In this document: piece by piece, positions 33,721-43,472 of the stretch | Layout: each line of letters begins with the position of its first letter | How positions within the stretch are numbered: the first letter of the stretch is position 1 | Origin: JBKEDC01 sp047975205 | GTDB taxonomy: Bacteria > Bacteroidota > Bacteroidia > Bacteroidales > Prolixibacteraceae | Reading direction: 5' to 3' | NCBI GenBank assembly: GCA_047975205.1 | Contig: JBKEDC010000035.1 | Span: 36,432 to 100,431 of the forward strand | DNA length: 64,000 bases | Made by a program: the position numbers and the translations under genes | Notes under the pieces: model-generated | What the model saw: the letters and a program-made list of their open reading frames with translations, nothing else | The model's database searches: none | What the model was told of the DNA's origin: nothing

Positions 33721-35001
33721 ATGAATCGCTTAGAAATTGAAGATATTTTAGCTGTAATGAAACAAGAAATAGTGCCGGCCATAGGTTGTACGGAGCCTGT
33801 GGCAGTGGCCTTGGCAGTCGCAAAAGCTAAAGAAATCTTAGGTGAAGAGGTGCAGTCGGTGGAACTACACCTAAGTTGCAACATATTGAAAAATGCACTA
33901 GGCGTAGGTATCCCGGGAACGGGTATGATCGGTCTTCCTATTGCTGTAGCTCTAGGTGTTGTCATCGGTAAATCAGATTATCAGCTAGAGGTGCTGAAAG
34001 ATTTGACTCCTGAAGGTTTAGCAAAAGCCAAACAGTTTATGGCCGATAAAGCTATTCATATTCGATTAAAAGAAGATGCTCCGGATAAATTATATATTGA
34101 AGTAAAATGCATTGGCGAGAATAATAATTCGTTGGTTATAATCTGTGGTAGTCACAGTAATATTACCAATGTAGAGCTTAATGGAGAACCTTTGCAAGTA
34201 GAAATGTCAACGGCGGAAGACAAACAAGAAAAGCCTCAAATAAATTTGAGCTTCTGTAAAGTTTATGAATTTTCTCAAGAAGTTCCTCTGGAAGATGTTG
34301 CCTTTATTGAAGAAGCAGCTCGTATTAACTCTAAAGCAGCCGAGATTTCTCACGATTCAGAATATGGGCATACTGTAGGAAGATCTATTGAGGATGACAG
34401 GTTTAAATATGTCATGGGAGATAGCATATTCAATAAAATAGTGAGTACCACCGCTGCAGCCTGCGATGTGCGTATGGCAGGAGCCATGATCCCGGTAGTT
34501 AGTAACTCCGGTAGTGGCAATCAAGGAATTACATGCTCATTGCCGGTGGTTGTATTTGCAGAGCATACGCAAAAGACTAGAGAGGAGCTTCTTCGCGCTT
34601 TAACCTTAAGCAATTTGTTAGTTATTTATATAAAGACGAAACTGGGGAGACTTTCGGCTCTTTGTGGAGTTACGGTAGCTGCCATGGGAGCATCGAGTGC
34701 CATAACTATGCTTATGGGAGGGTCTTATGAGCAGATTACTTATTCGGTAAAAAATATGATAGCCAACGTAACAGGAATGCTTTGCGATGGAGCTAAACCA
34801 AGTTGTGCTATGAAAGTTTCGGGCGCAGTATCATCGGCTATGTATTCGGCTATTATGGCTATGCGTAATAATGTAGTTACCTCGGCAGAAGGTGTGGCTG
34901 ATGATTGTGTTGAGAAAAGTATAGCTAATTTAAGTTCCATTGGTAGCGAGGGAATGAGTGAAACTGATAAATTAGTCTTAAATATCATGCTTAAAAAATA
35001 G
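33721..35001 (+). CDS. L-cysteine desulfidase / L-serine dehydratase-like protein (UPF0597, CyuA/YhaM family)
   Basis: A 426-residue UPF0597 protein. The family contains iron-sulfur L-cysteine desulfidases releasing hydrogen sulfide, ammonia and pyruvate (E. coli CyuA, formerly YhaM, and an archaeal enzyme), and is related to serine dehydratase alpha subunits. The start AIGCTEPVAVALA has C23; C315 (LSALCGV) and C355 (GMLCDGAKPSC) keep the 40-residue spacing of two cluster cysteines reported in the archaeal enzyme. The glycine-rich SNSGSGNQGI and AMGASSAITMLMGG loops are present. It is cytoplasmic, and follows the DUF4268 gene by 10 bases. Cysteine versus serine as substrate cannot be settled here. 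Confidence 0.9.
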   Translation: MNRLEIEDILAVMKQEIVPAIGCTEPVAVALAVAKAKEILGEEVQSVELHLSCNILKNALGVGIPGTGMIGLPIAVALGVVIGKSDYQLEVLKDLTPEGLAKAKQFMADKAIHIRLKEDAPDKLYIEVKCIGENNNSLVIICGSHSNITNVELNGEPLQVEMSTAEDKQEKPQINLSFCKVYEFSQEVPLEDVAFIEEAARINSKAAEISHDSEYGHTVGRSIEDDRFKYVMGDSIFNKIVSTTAAACDVRMAGAMIPVVSNSGSGNQGITCSLPVVVFAEHTQKTREELLRALTLSNLLVIYIKTKLGRLSALCGVTVAAMGASSAITMLMGGSYEQITYSVKNMIANVTGMLCDGAKPSCAMKVSGAVSSAMYSAIMAMRNNVVTSAEGVADDCVEKSIANLSSIGSEGMSETDKLVLNIMLKK

Positions 35002-35131
35002 AATGTTTAACTTATTATATCATAATGATTACGCTTAAGTTAAGAAATGCATAAAAGTTAGGGTGATAGATTAAAGCTGATATCTTTATGGTGTTTTATG
35101 AGGTCTTGATCTAACTAAACTTGATGAAATA

Positions 35132-35611
35132 ATGATTAGGGTATTATTTGTCTGTCTGGGGAATATCTGCCGATCGGCTAGCGCAGAGGGAGTTATGCAG
35201 GATATGGTAGAGCGAGCAGGTTTATCTGATGAAATCGAATGTGATTCGGCGGGAACAGCTAATTATCATGAAGGAGAAAAAGCTGATTCGAGGATGCGTA
35301 TACATGCTATTCGACGTTCGTATCAGTTGGTTTCTATATCTCGTCAAATTATTCCTATTGTAGATTTCAAGAAATTTGATTTAATCGTTGCGATGGACGA
35401 TAATAATGTTCGTGAGCTACACAAAATATCGCCTAATCCGGAATTGGCTCAAAAGATTTGTAAAATTACTGATTTTGGTTCTTCTGATTACAATGCAGTA
35501 CCTGATCCGTATTATGGTGGTGAGGATGGTTTTGAGCTAGTATTAGATATTTTAGAAGAATCATGTAGTGCGTTGCTTAACGAACTAATGAAAAAAATAC
35601 AGAGTAGGTAA
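35132..35611 (+). CDS. low-molecular-weight protein-tyrosine phosphatase
   Basis: A 159-residue LMW-PTP. The P-loop CLGNICRS (C8 nucleophile, R14) is at the N-terminus and the general acid D125 lies in VPDPYYGG. The position after the P-loop is SASAEG instead of the common SPMAEG, but the catalytic residues are intact. It would remove phosphate from tyrosine residues of bacterial or host proteins, or act on small phosphoesters. It stands alone: no capsule kinase or export gene is adjacent. A gap of 130 bases separates it from the cyuA-like gene and no terminator is seen there. Confidence 0.94.
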   Translation: MIRVLFVCLGNICRSASAEGVMQDMVERAGLSDEIECDSAGTANYHEGEKADSRMRIHAIRRSYQLVSISRQIIPIVDFKKFDLIVAMDDNNVRELHKISPNPELAQKICKITDFGSSDYNAVPDPYYGGEDGFELVLDILEESCSALLNELMKKIQSR

Positions 35612-35757
35612 GTCCATATAAGTAATAATAGGGTTTAAATCTATTTAGGTTTAGATCCTTTTTAGTTGAGTAGGTATGATTGTTATTGGGATATTTAACA
35701 AATCTGCTACATTATATTGATTAAATTTATATTTTATAATATTAATGCATTTAAATA

Positions 35758-35765
35758 TATATTTG
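35758..35765 (+). promoter_or_regulatory. -7 element before the SpoIIAA-like gene
   Basis: TATATTTG matches TAnnTTTG, 62 bases before the ATG. No TTG at the expected -33 position. Confidence 0.4.
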
Positions 35766-35826
35766 CGGTACACACACATATACACAACGAACATAATATG
35801 TTAATGTAAACTATTGGAATGTAATT

Positions 35827-36204
35827 ATGGAGTTTGTGAAAAGAGAGTTTTTAGAGAATATTGGAACTCTGCATTTAGAAATAACAGGTTTGTGCGGAGT
35901 GCTAGAAATTAGAAACCTAATGTTGGAACTTATCTGCCTATTGAGAGCAAATCGCCCTGAGTGTGATAAAGTTTTATTAGTCCATAGTGATGTTGTTACA
36001 GTGGAGTCGCCTGCAAAGTATCTTGAAGCTATGGATATAATAGAGAAAAATATAGATGTACTCTCCGGTATAAAATTGGCAGTAGTGGCTGTAGAACCTA
36101 ATATTGTGGCAAGAAATATCTTGTTTAAGAGTCGGTTGAAAGGGCGAGTTTTTATCGAAGTATTTGATAATATTCGTTGGGCTTATGATTGGTTACTCTG
36201 TTAA
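35827..36204 (+). CDS. small protein with SpoIIAA/STAS-like character, function unknown
   Basis: A 125-residue cytoplasmic protein I do not recognise with certainty. It starts with a strand pair (LHLEITGLCGVLEIRN), has alternating strands and helices (KVLLVHSDVV, IKLAVVAVEP) and ends FIEVFDNIRWAYDWLLC, which resembles the closing ...EALAWL helix of SpoIIAA-like STAS-fold proteins in Bacteroidota. No signal peptide, membrane segment or catalytic motif is visible, and the usual STAS phosphoserine position is not evident. It is a single gene facing the sigma-factor gene, from which a long perfect hairpin separates it. Confidence 0.7.
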   Translation: MEFVKREFLENIGTLHLEITGLCGVLEIRNLMLELICLLRANRPECDKVLLVHSDVVTVESPAKYLEAMDIIEKNIDVLSGIKLAVVAVEPNIVARNILFKSRLKGRVFIEVFDNIRWAYDWLLC

Positions 36205-36211
36205 GTGAAGC

Positions 36212-36261
36212 ACAATCAAAAAAGACCATAATCTTAAAAGATTATGGTCTTTTTTGATTGT
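36212..36261. terminator. bidirectional terminator, SpoIIAA-like gene / sigma factor
   Basis: Two perfect 24-base arms (core AAAAAAGACCATAATCTT) around an AA loop, with A-run and T-run inside the stem, lie between converging genes. The symmetry makes it able to act in both directions. Confidence 0.9.
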
Positions 36262-36269
36262 TATAATTA

Positions 36270-37130
36270 CTATCCTAAATATGATTTCAAAAGTTTACTC
36301 TTTGAGGTGTGGCGCAATCGCCTAATCGCTTTCTCTTTAATTTGACGAACGCGCTCCCTTGTTAACCCAAAGTGTTCGCCAATTTCTTCTAGAGTCATTT
36401 CTTGACAACCTATACCGAAGAACATCTTAACAATATCGCTTTCGCGATCTGTTAAAGTAGCTAATGATCGCTCAACCTCGCGAGAAAGTGATTCATCGAT
36501 TAGCATGTTATCAGCATTCGGAGAGTCGCCGTTCACAAGCACATCAAGCAGGCTATTATCTTCTCCTTCTACAAAAGGAGCATCGACTGAAATATGTCGA
36601 CCAGATACACGCATGGTGTCTGCCACTTTGTCTGCCGGAAGATCTAATTTCTCTGCAAGCTCTTCTGCAGATGGCTTACGCTGATTTTCTTGCTCAAACT
36701 TGGATAGTGCCTTGTTGATTTTATTCAAGGAACCTACCTGATTAAGAGGAAGGCGAACAATTCGAGATTGTTCGGCAAGAGCCTGAAGTATCGATTGGCG
36801 AATCCACCAAACAGCATACGAGATAAATTTGAACCCACGAGTTTCATCGAATTTTTCCGCTGCTTTGATTAGCCCAAGATTTCCTTCATTGATAAGATCG
36901 GGGAGGCTTAATCCTTGATTCTGATACTGCTTGGCTACAGAAACTACGAATCGAAGGTTGGCTCTCGTTAATTTCTCTAGAGCACGTTGGTCGCCTTTTT
37001 TAATACGTTGTGCCAATTCCACTTCTTCTTCAATAGTAATTAGGTCTTCGCGACCGATTTCTTGAAGATATTTGTCAAGTGAGGCACTTTCGCGGTTAGT
37101 AATTGATTTGGTAATCTTTAATTGTCTCAT
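36270..37130 (-). CDS. rpoD: primary RNA polymerase sigma factor (short RpoD/SigA type)
   Basis: A 286-residue group 1-like sigma factor directing RNA polymerase to housekeeping promoters. Region 1.2 (SLDKYLQEIGREDLIT), region 2 (DLINEGNLGLIKAAEKFD, FISYAVWWIRQSI), region 3 (RKPSAEELAEKLDLP) and region 4.2 (TLEEIGEHFGLTRERVRQIKEKA) are complete. Region 1.1 and the non-conserved region of E. coli RpoD are missing, as in the Bacteroides primary sigma factor, which recognises the TAnnTTTG/TTTG promoters that recur in this window. It is a single gene with a TACCTTTG -7 box 55 bases upstream. Confidence 0.94.
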   Translation of the reverse strand: MRQLKITKSITNRESASLDKYLQEIGREDLITIEEEVELAQRIKKGDQRALEKLTRANLRFVVSVAKQYQNQGLSLPDLINEGNLGLIKAAEKFDETRGFKFISYAVWWIRQSILQALAEQSRIVRLPLNQVGSLNKINKALSKFEQENQRKPSAEELAEKLDLPADKVADTMRVSGRHISVDAPFVEGEDNSLLDVLVNGDSPNADNMLIDESLSREVERSLATLTDRESDIVKMFFGIGCQEMTLEEIGEHFGLTRERVRQIKEKAIRRLRHTSKSKLLKSYLG

Positions 37131-37184
37131 ATATGCTCTTAATATACTAGCCTAAATTAGCTATTTTTTATTCCAAAAGGACTG

Positions 37185-37192
37185 CAAAGGTA
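37185..37192 (-). promoter_or_regulatory. sigma factor gene -7 element
   Basis: The minus strand reads TACCTTTG, an exact TAnnTTTG match, 55 bases upstream of the sigma-factor start; a clear -33 box was not found. Confidence 0.5.
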
Positions 37193-37389
37193 CAACTTTC
37201 TATTAAAAATGTAAAGATACACATCGTTTTTGCGTAAGTATTGCGTCTAATTTAACGCATACTAACTCTTTTTTATTGTATTATTCATAAAAACTGGCTA
37301 TGAAGAACATTAGATACAAGAATAAACTTTATTGTCTCAATATGTTCTCTAGAATAGAGTTTCTATGAATAATACAATCTGTTTTTGGT

Positions 37390-38835
37390 TTAATTCGTGG
37401 TTGAGAATACGTAATAAGCTGTTTCTCCATTTGGATAAATTCCCTCTAAAAGCACGCCACCATTCGCTTGCGATATTATAGCCTTGAGGTCATTTAATGA
37501 GCTGATATTTTGTTTATTCACGCGTACGATGATAAAACCATCTTTCACACCGGCTGACTTTAATTTGCCTTTACCTATGTCAGTAACTTGCAAACCGCTA
37601 GGAATGTTCAAATCGTATAGCTGTTCTTTGTCAATATTGCCAAATTGAGCCCCTAAGAACTTTTCTCCGGCAGCAACAAGTTCAGTATCTCCTTGCAGAT
37701 TTTTGAAGGTAACTTGGAATACTTTGTCTTTTCCATTACGTTTTGCTAAAATCTTCACTTTATCTCCGGGACGGTATTTACCCACTGTTTCTTGTAATTT
37801 AGCCACTGAATGGATAGGTATTCCCGCTATGTCTAAAATGACATCTCCTGTTTTAATGCCTGCCAAATCGGCAGCACTATTAGGAGAAACAGATCCAACA
37901 TATACGCCTTCGATTTTATCTAAATGGTAGCGTTTTGCTAAATCGGCATCAACATTTTGGATTCCGATACCTAATAAAGCACGTTGTACCTGTCCGTATT
38001 CTTTTAAGTCGCCGATTACCTTTTGCACGATGCTGGATGGTACAGCGAAAGAATAGCCTGAATACGAACCAGTAAGTGAAGCGATGGCCGTATTAATACC
38101 TACTAAATTGCCATCTGAGTTCACCAATGCTCCGCCACTATTACCGGGATTGACAGCAGCATCGGTTTGTATGAATGACTCTATGCTCATGCTATTCTCG
38201 TTGATATTTATGTTCCTACTTTTGGCACTTACTATACCGGCCGTCACAGTAGAGGTGAGGTTATAAGGATTACCAACGGCTAAAACCCATTCTCCAAGAT
38301 GTAAATTATCGGAATCTGCAAATTTTAGATAAGGAAAGTCTTTGCCATCAATTTTCAGCAAAGCAATGTCCGTTGTTGGGTCAGTACCTACGAGAGTTGC
38401 CTTAAATTCGCGCTTATCTTGAAGAACTACCTTGATTTTATCGGCACCATCAATAACATGATTGTTGGTTGCGATATAGCCATCAGATGATATGATAACT
38501 CCTGAGCCCGACCCTTCTTTTATACGAGGCTGTTGGCGATAGCCGCGGTTGCCATAAAACCATTCATAAAAAGGATTGCCGTAAGCCTCACTTTTTTCTT
38601 CGCTGCTTACCTTCACATGAACAACTGCATGTACAGAATGTTCGGCAGCATAAGTGAGATCAATATTATTTCCTGCTGGAGCAGATGTCGGTAAGCTGGC
38701 GTATTTCATAGATGGATTGCTTTCAACGGTTACCACTTGAGGTGTGGAGAAAAACGTTTGATATGCCCAAATGGTAATACCGGCACTTAATACCGCAACG
38801 AGGAGCGATACGGCTACATTTCTTAAATCTTTCAT
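37390..38835 (-). CDS. Do/DegP-family periplasmic serine protease (HtrA)
   Basis: A 481-residue HtrA protease/chaperone handling misfolded envelope proteins. The N-terminal segment (VAVSLLVAVLSAGITIWAY) is a membrane anchor or signal peptide. The catalytic triad is H126 (NNHVIDG), D156 (TTDIALL) and S233 (NPGNSGGA). Two PDZ domains follow (about 270-365, with GVYVGSVSPNSAADLAGIKTGD, and about 395-481). I chose ATG 38835 because the longer frame uses a TTG and adds eight residues outside the family start. The gene is single and diverges from the first Cache-domain kinase. Whether it is DegP- or DegQ-like in oligomer type cannot be told. Confidence 0.94.
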   Translation of the reverse strand: MKDLRNVAVSLLVAVLSAGITIWAYQTFFSTPQVVTVESNPSMKYASLPTSAPAGNNIDLTYAAEHSVHAVVHVKVSSEEKSEAYGNPFYEWFYGNRGYRQQPRIKEGSGSGVIISSDGYIATNNHVIDGADKIKVVLQDKREFKATLVGTDPTTDIALLKIDGKDFPYLKFADSDNLHLGEWVLAVGNPYNLTSTVTAGIVSAKSRNININENSMSIESFIQTDAAVNPGNSGGALVNSDGNLVGINTAIASLTGSYSGYSFAVPSSIVQKVIGDLKEYGQVQRALLGIGIQNVDADLAKRYHLDKIEGVYVGSVSPNSAADLAGIKTGDVILDIAGIPIHSVAKLQETVGKYRPGDKVKILAKRNGKDKVFQVTFKNLQGDTELVAAGEKFLGAQFGNIDKEQLYDLNIPSGLQVTDIGKGKLKSAGVKDGFIIVRVNKQNISSLNDLKAIISQANGGVLLEGIYPNGETAYYVFSTTN

Positions 38836-39006
38836 AATTGGTATATTTTTGATTAACAAAATAAGTTATTCGCACTTTCTGAATCAAAGATGTTCAAAAT
38901 CTATTCCAAATTATTAGTTGATATAGTCGGCTTAACTCAAATTTGTTTGTTTTAATGATTATTTTAACGAAATTCGCATTTCTAATGTTTACGCTCATGC
39001 CTATAT

Positions 39007-41028
39007 ATGTTACTTAAGAAGTCTACAAATAAAAGTATGTTCGATTATTTTCGAATTCTACTCATCGCTTTTGCCATATTTTCATCACTAACAGTGGTGT
39101 CATTGCTTGTCATACAGCAAGTTAAAAGTTACAGAGAATCACTGGCTGAGATTAGAGCGAAAAAAATTGACTCTGTTAAGCAATTTGTGCAGAACATGGT
39201 TGCTGTGGAAAGCGATTATGTGGCTCAAGTTAAGAAATCATTCGACGACCGTCAGATACAAGCGCTTGAAAAAAATGTACAGGAAGCATACAACGTAGCG
39301 AATACATTATACCAGGAAAATCATGACAGAATACCAAAAAACGAATTGAAGCGTTTGATTGTGAAGTCTATCTCTTCATTGAATAGTGCCGGAACACGAC
39401 AACAGGTGCTCATTAATACTACTGATGGGCGAGGGGTTTATAACCCGAATAACCCTCAATTCGAAGGAAAGAACTTACTGCACATGAAAGATCGAGCAGG
39501 TTCTTACTTTGTTCAAGAAGAATTGAAGATTGTAAAAGACAGAGGAGAAGGTTTTCGATATGTATCAGACACGCTCGCCCAAGAAATTAAGGTTGTCTAT
39601 GTAAAAGGATTCCCTGCTCTTGATTGGTACTTCGTGTCGGTTATGTATCCGTCTAATTATTATGACGAGCTGATTCAAGAGGTTGCAAGCAAAGTAAGTG
39701 TGAAGTTTTTTGACTATAAAGGAGATGTTTTTGTTTATGAGAAAAATGGGAATGCAATTGCTGCCAGAGGGAAAGTATTTCATGACGGTAAACGATTGAA
39801 TATAGCTACCTCTAAAGATTTGGCAGCTCAGAATTTTTATCGCACAATGACAGACAGTTTAGAAAAATATCCCGAAGGTGCATTCATGGAATATCCATGG
39901 TATGCAAGGGATGTGAAGTTCGGCGATAAAAATGCGTTGTCAGATAAAATCTCGTATGTTGTGCGGGAGCCGGATTTAGGTTGGATTGTAGGAGCCGGAT
40001 TTTTTGTATCTAGAATTGATAACGAAATTGAAGTTCAGGCGTCGAGTTTGCGAAAAGAGTTAGAAAAAAGTGTATTGCAGATTGTATTGTTGTTTGTATT
40101 AATTATTATCCTGCAATTGTTCTTCCTACGGTGGGTTGAAAAACAATTCCGAAATGATTTTGATTCTTTTGTGAGTTTCTTTAAATCCGGAGGCAGCAAA
40201 TTGACTTATCTGGAACTCGATGAAATAAATTCTAAAGAATTTAAAGAATTAGGAGCAGTGGCAAACGAAATGATTGCAGCCAGACAAAAGGTAGAAAACC
40301 AATTGCTTAAAGAGCAAGAGAAAGCTAAAGAAGCTGATAGACTAAAGTCTTCTGTTTTGGCCAATATGTCGCATGAAATAAAAACTCCGATGAATGCCAT
40401 TGTAGGTTTTTCTAATTTTTTATCGGAAGATTTATCATTGGAAGAGAGCAGAAGGTTTGTGGCATTGATTAAAAACAGCGGAGACAATTTGCTTAGTCTG
40501 ATTGATTCGATTATCGATTTTTCCAAAATAGAAGTAGGGCAATTGGAATTGAAATATGATAATCTCTCATATGAAAGATTATGCGAAGACCTGAACGATA
40601 ATTATCAGCGTTCAATTAAAGAAGAATATTTAAACATAACCTTCGAAATTAAAAATTTATTACCTGTAGGCTTTGTATCGGTCACCGATGAATACCGTTT
40701 AAGGCAGATATTGAAGCACATTATAGATAATGCCTTTAAATTTACACCATCAGGTGATGTGAAGCTGTATATTGAGCGAAATCAAAATCAGATTTCTTTT
40801 AGAGTAACCGATACCGGAATTGGTATTTCGCCCGAGAATCAAGAATGTATTTTTGAGCATTTTGCACAAGCAGAAGGAAGCCCTTCTCCTAGCTATGGCA
40901 GCAGTGGCATCGGTTTGGCAATCTCTGCCAGACTTGTAGAAATGTTAGGTGGTAAAATAAAAGTAGAATCAACATTAGGAAAAGGCTCAAGCTTCCAATT
41001 TTACATTCCTCTGATTGAAAAGAAATAG
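39007..41028 (+). CDS. Cache-domain sensor histidine kinase (copy 1)
   Basis: A 673-residue membrane histidine kinase. TM1 (about 17-38) and TM2 (about 355-376) flank a periplasmic region of roughly 315 residues of double Cache type (NTTDGRGVYNPNNPQFEGKN, ALDWYFVSVMYPSNYYDEL), suited to binding a small ligand. A coiled coil leads to the HisKA domain with H456 in MSHEIKTPMNA, then the ATPase with N-box DNAFKF, G1 DTGIGIS and GIGLAIS. No receiver or output domain is attached and no response regulator is adjacent. The next gene is a paralogue of exactly the same length. Confidence 0.93.
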   Translation: MLLKKSTNKSMFDYFRILLIAFAIFSSLTVVSLLVIQQVKSYRESLAEIRAKKIDSVKQFVQNMVAVESDYVAQVKKSFDDRQIQALEKNVQEAYNVANTLYQENHDRIPKNELKRLIVKSISSLNSAGTRQQVLINTTDGRGVYNPNNPQFEGKNLLHMKDRAGSYFVQEELKIVKDRGEGFRYVSDTLAQEIKVVYVKGFPALDWYFVSVMYPSNYYDELIQEVASKVSVKFFDYKGDVFVYEKNGNAIAARGKVFHDGKRLNIATSKDLAAQNFYRTMTDSLEKYPEGAFMEYPWYARDVKFGDKNALSDKISYVVREPDLGWIVGAGFFVSRIDNEIEVQASSLRKELEKSVLQIVLLFVLIIILQLFFLRWVEKQFRNDFDSFVSFFKSGGSKLTYLELDEINSKEFKELGAVANEMIAARQKVENQLLKEQEKAKEADRLKSSVLANMSHEIKTPMNAIVGFSNFLSEDLSLEESRRFVALIKNSGDNLLSLIDSIIDFSKIEVGQLELKYDNLSYERLCEDLNDNYQRSIKEEYLNITFEIKNLLPVGFVSVTDEYRLRQILKHIIDNAFKFTPSGDVKLYIERNQNQISFRVTDTGIGISPENQECIFEHFAQAEGSPSPSYGSSGIGLAISARLVEMLGGKIKVESTLGKGSSFQFYIPLIEKK

Positions 41029-41450
41029 GCTGCCGATATAAAAAAAAGTATATTTTTAATGCTTTTATGAAGCAGGATAGGCGTAAAAAATATATTCTCA
41101 AGCAATAATCAGGAAAGGATAGGTATGCCGAACAGTTGATCGGCTAATCTTTTGTTGAGAAATACAAATAATTTATATTTTTTCATCGATAATTCAAACA
41201 GGATAGGCATAAAAATAACCCATACAAGCTATCCCTGCAACAGAAAAGGAGTAGTAAATAGAAAATCCTGAATTAAGTATCTTATTCATAGTGAGATGCA
41301 ATTTTCTATTGCTTGATGTGAAACCGGTTGTTTCAAATGAAGCATAAATTAGATTTTTCTTGACAAAGGTGAGTTTTAATGATATTTCTCTTGCTTTTCA
41401 TATTGAATTTAATGAAATTTGTGGCTTTTAACAATTGTTATATCCATTAG
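41029..41450. other. intergenic region between the two Cache kinases
   Basis: No gene. It holds three copies of a GGATAGGYRT motif at 41075, 41117 and 41201 (two continuing into TAAAAA), spaced 42 and 84 bases. I saw no clear terminator or consensus promoter. Confidence 0.5.
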
Positions 41451-43472
41451 ATGCCATATAAGAAGTTTACAAATAAAAGCATATTCAATCACTTTAGGAT
41501 CGCACTCATTGGTTTTGCTGCGTTAGCAACAGTGGCAATTGTGTTGGTGTTGATTAGCTATCAGTTTGTAAGTTACAAAAAATCGGTAGAACAAGTTAAA
41601 GAAGAACACATTTTTGCAGCTAGGCAGTTTGCAAAGAATATCGTAAATATTGAAAGCGATTATATGACTCGCATTAAAGAATCATTTGATGAACGCAAGG
41701 TGGCAGAGCTTGAAGCAAATGTGCAAGAAGCTTATAATCTGGCAACCACGATATACCAAGAAAATCATAACAAGCTCACGCCTTATCAAATAAAACGTTT
41801 AATTATTAAATCGGTGGCCTCTTTAGGCAGCGCATCAACACGGCAATATGTTGCTATCAACACCACCGATGGAAGAGGAGTGTATAACCCGAATAATCCG
41901 AGCTTTGACGGAAAAAATCTGTTGCTGGAAAAAGATAGAACCGGTTCTTATTTCGTTCAAGAAGAATTGAAGATTGTGAAAGAGCGAGGAGAAGGGTTTC
42001 GCTATGAAACAGATACGCTCACGAATAAAACTAAAGTAGTTTTTGTTAAAGAGTTTCCGGCTTACGATTGGTATTTTTTGGCTTTGCTTTACCCCTCAGA
42101 TTACTATTCAGAACTAATTGAAGAAGCATCAAATACAATAGGCACAAAATTTTTTGGTTATAGGGGAGACATCTTTATTTACGATGCAAAAGGAAATATA
42201 GTTGCAGATAGGGGGAGAGTGTTGGCTAAAGAAGAACGTTTTAATTTGATTACATCAAATGATTCTGCGGCACAAAATTTATATAAAGTAATTACAGCCT
42301 CTTCAAAAAATCATCCTGAAGGTGGATTTATTCACTATCCGTGGTATTATCATGGTTCTAAAGAAATAGGTGTTCAAAAAGATTTATCTGATAAAATATC
42401 ATATGTTAAATTTTATCCGGCTTTAGGTTGGTTTATTGGTGCCGGTTTTTTTGTTTCTGAGGTTGATGTTGAGATTGATGAGCAGATCTCTAATTTACAC
42501 GCTGATTTTATAGAAGATATTCTTCAAGTAGTTTTATTATTTGCTTTAATCGTGGCATTACAAATGTTCTTTTTACGCAGATTCGAAGGGCAGTTTGCAG
42601 ATGATTTTAATTCGTTTATTTATTTCTTCAAAAAAAGTGCTGAGAAATTAAGCTATTTGCAACCGGAGAAAATGAATTCTAAAGAGTTTAAAGAATTAGG
42701 AGATGTGGCCAATGAAATGGTTAAGGCGAGGCTACAGGTGGAAAAAAAATTACTCAACGAACAAGAAAAGGCAAGAGAAGCTGATCGATTGAAGTCGTCT
42801 TTTTTGGCAAATATATCGCATGAAATAAGAACCCCGATGAATGCAATTATCGGATTCTCTAATTTCTTGGCTGAAGATTTATCTCCGGAAGAACGTAAAG
42901 AGTTTGTTGCCTTGATTAAAACAAGCGGAGATAGTTTGCTTAACCTGATTGATTCTATTATTGATTTTTCTAAAATAGAGGTAGAACAGGTTATATTGAA
43001 TGATAATTATGTTGCTTATGACAAGCTATGCTCCGATTTAGATGAAAAATATAATCATTTGATTCAAGAAGAAAAATTAAATGTTAAATTTAAGCTTGTG
43101 AATACCCTGCCTGCCTACTTTATGTCGCTCACCGATAAATATCGTTTGAAACAAGTGTTGGAACATATTCTAAGCAATGCATTTAAGTTTACCTCGTCGG
43201 GCGAAATCGTGTTAAATGTTTACCACAGAGACGATAAAATTTATTTTAAAGTGTCTGATACCGGAATTGGTATATCTCCTGAGAATCAAAAGCGTATTTT
43301 TGAACGTTTTACACAAGTGGAAGGAAAGCTTTCCCGCAATTACGGAGGTATGGGAATTGGTTTGTCTATTTCAGCTAAGCTGGTGGAAATGTTAGGTGGT
43401 GAAATTGAGGTAAAGTCAGAGCTTGGAAAGGGAACAACCTTCCAATTCTACATTCCGCTAATTATAGAATAA
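41451..43472 (+). CDS. Cache-domain sensor histidine kinase (copy 2)
   Basis: A 673-residue paralogue of the gene before it, aligning without gaps over at least the first 140 residues (FTNKSIFNHFRIALI against STNKSMFDYFRILLI). It has the same plan: TM1, double Cache periplasmic region (NTTDGRGVYNPNNPSFDGKN), TM2 near 355-376, coiled coil, H456 in ISHEIRTPMNA, N-box SNAFKF, DTGIGIS and GIGLSIS. The N-box Asn is preceded by Ser instead of Asp. Sequence divergence is considerable, so the duplication is not recent and the two may sense different ligands. No regulator gene accompanies it; the SusC/D locus starts 650 bases downstream. Confidence 0.93.
   Translation: MPYKKFTNKSIFNHFRIALIGFAALATVAIVLVLISYQFVSYKKSVEQVKEEHIFAARQFAKNIVNIESDYMTRIKESFDERKVAELEANVQEAYNLATTIYQENHNKLTPYQIKRLIIKSVASLGSASTRQYVAINTTDGRGVYNPNNPSFDGKNLLLEKDRTGSYFVQEELKIVKERGEGFRYETDTLTNKTKVVFVKEFPAYDWYFLALLYPSDYYSELIEEASNTIGTKFFGYRGDIFIYDAKGNIVADRGRVLAKEERFNLITSNDSAAQNLYKVITASSKNHPEGGFIHYPWYYHGSKEIGVQKDLSDKISYVKFYPALGWFIGAGFFVSEVDVEIDEQISNLHADFIEDILQVVLLFALIVALQMFFLRRFEGQFADDFNSFIYFFKKSAEKLSYLQPEKMNSKEFKELGDVANEMVKARLQVEKKLLNEQEKAREADRLKSSFLANISHEIRTPMNAIIGFSNFLAEDLSPEERKEFVALIKTSGDSLLNLIDSIIDFSKIEVEQVILNDNYVAYDKLCSDLDEKYNHLIQEEKLNVKFKLVNTLPAYFMSLTDKYRLKQVLEHILSNAFKFTSSGEIVLNVYHRDDKIYFKVSDTGIGISPENQKRIFERFTQVEGKLSRNYGGMGIGLSISAKLVEMLGGEIEVKSELGKGTTFQFYIPLIIE

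Noticed and set aside
41451..43472. Second Cache kinase as a recent duplication or assembly artefact
   Set aside because: Although equal in length, the copies differ throughout at protein and DNA level, including the intergenic flanks.
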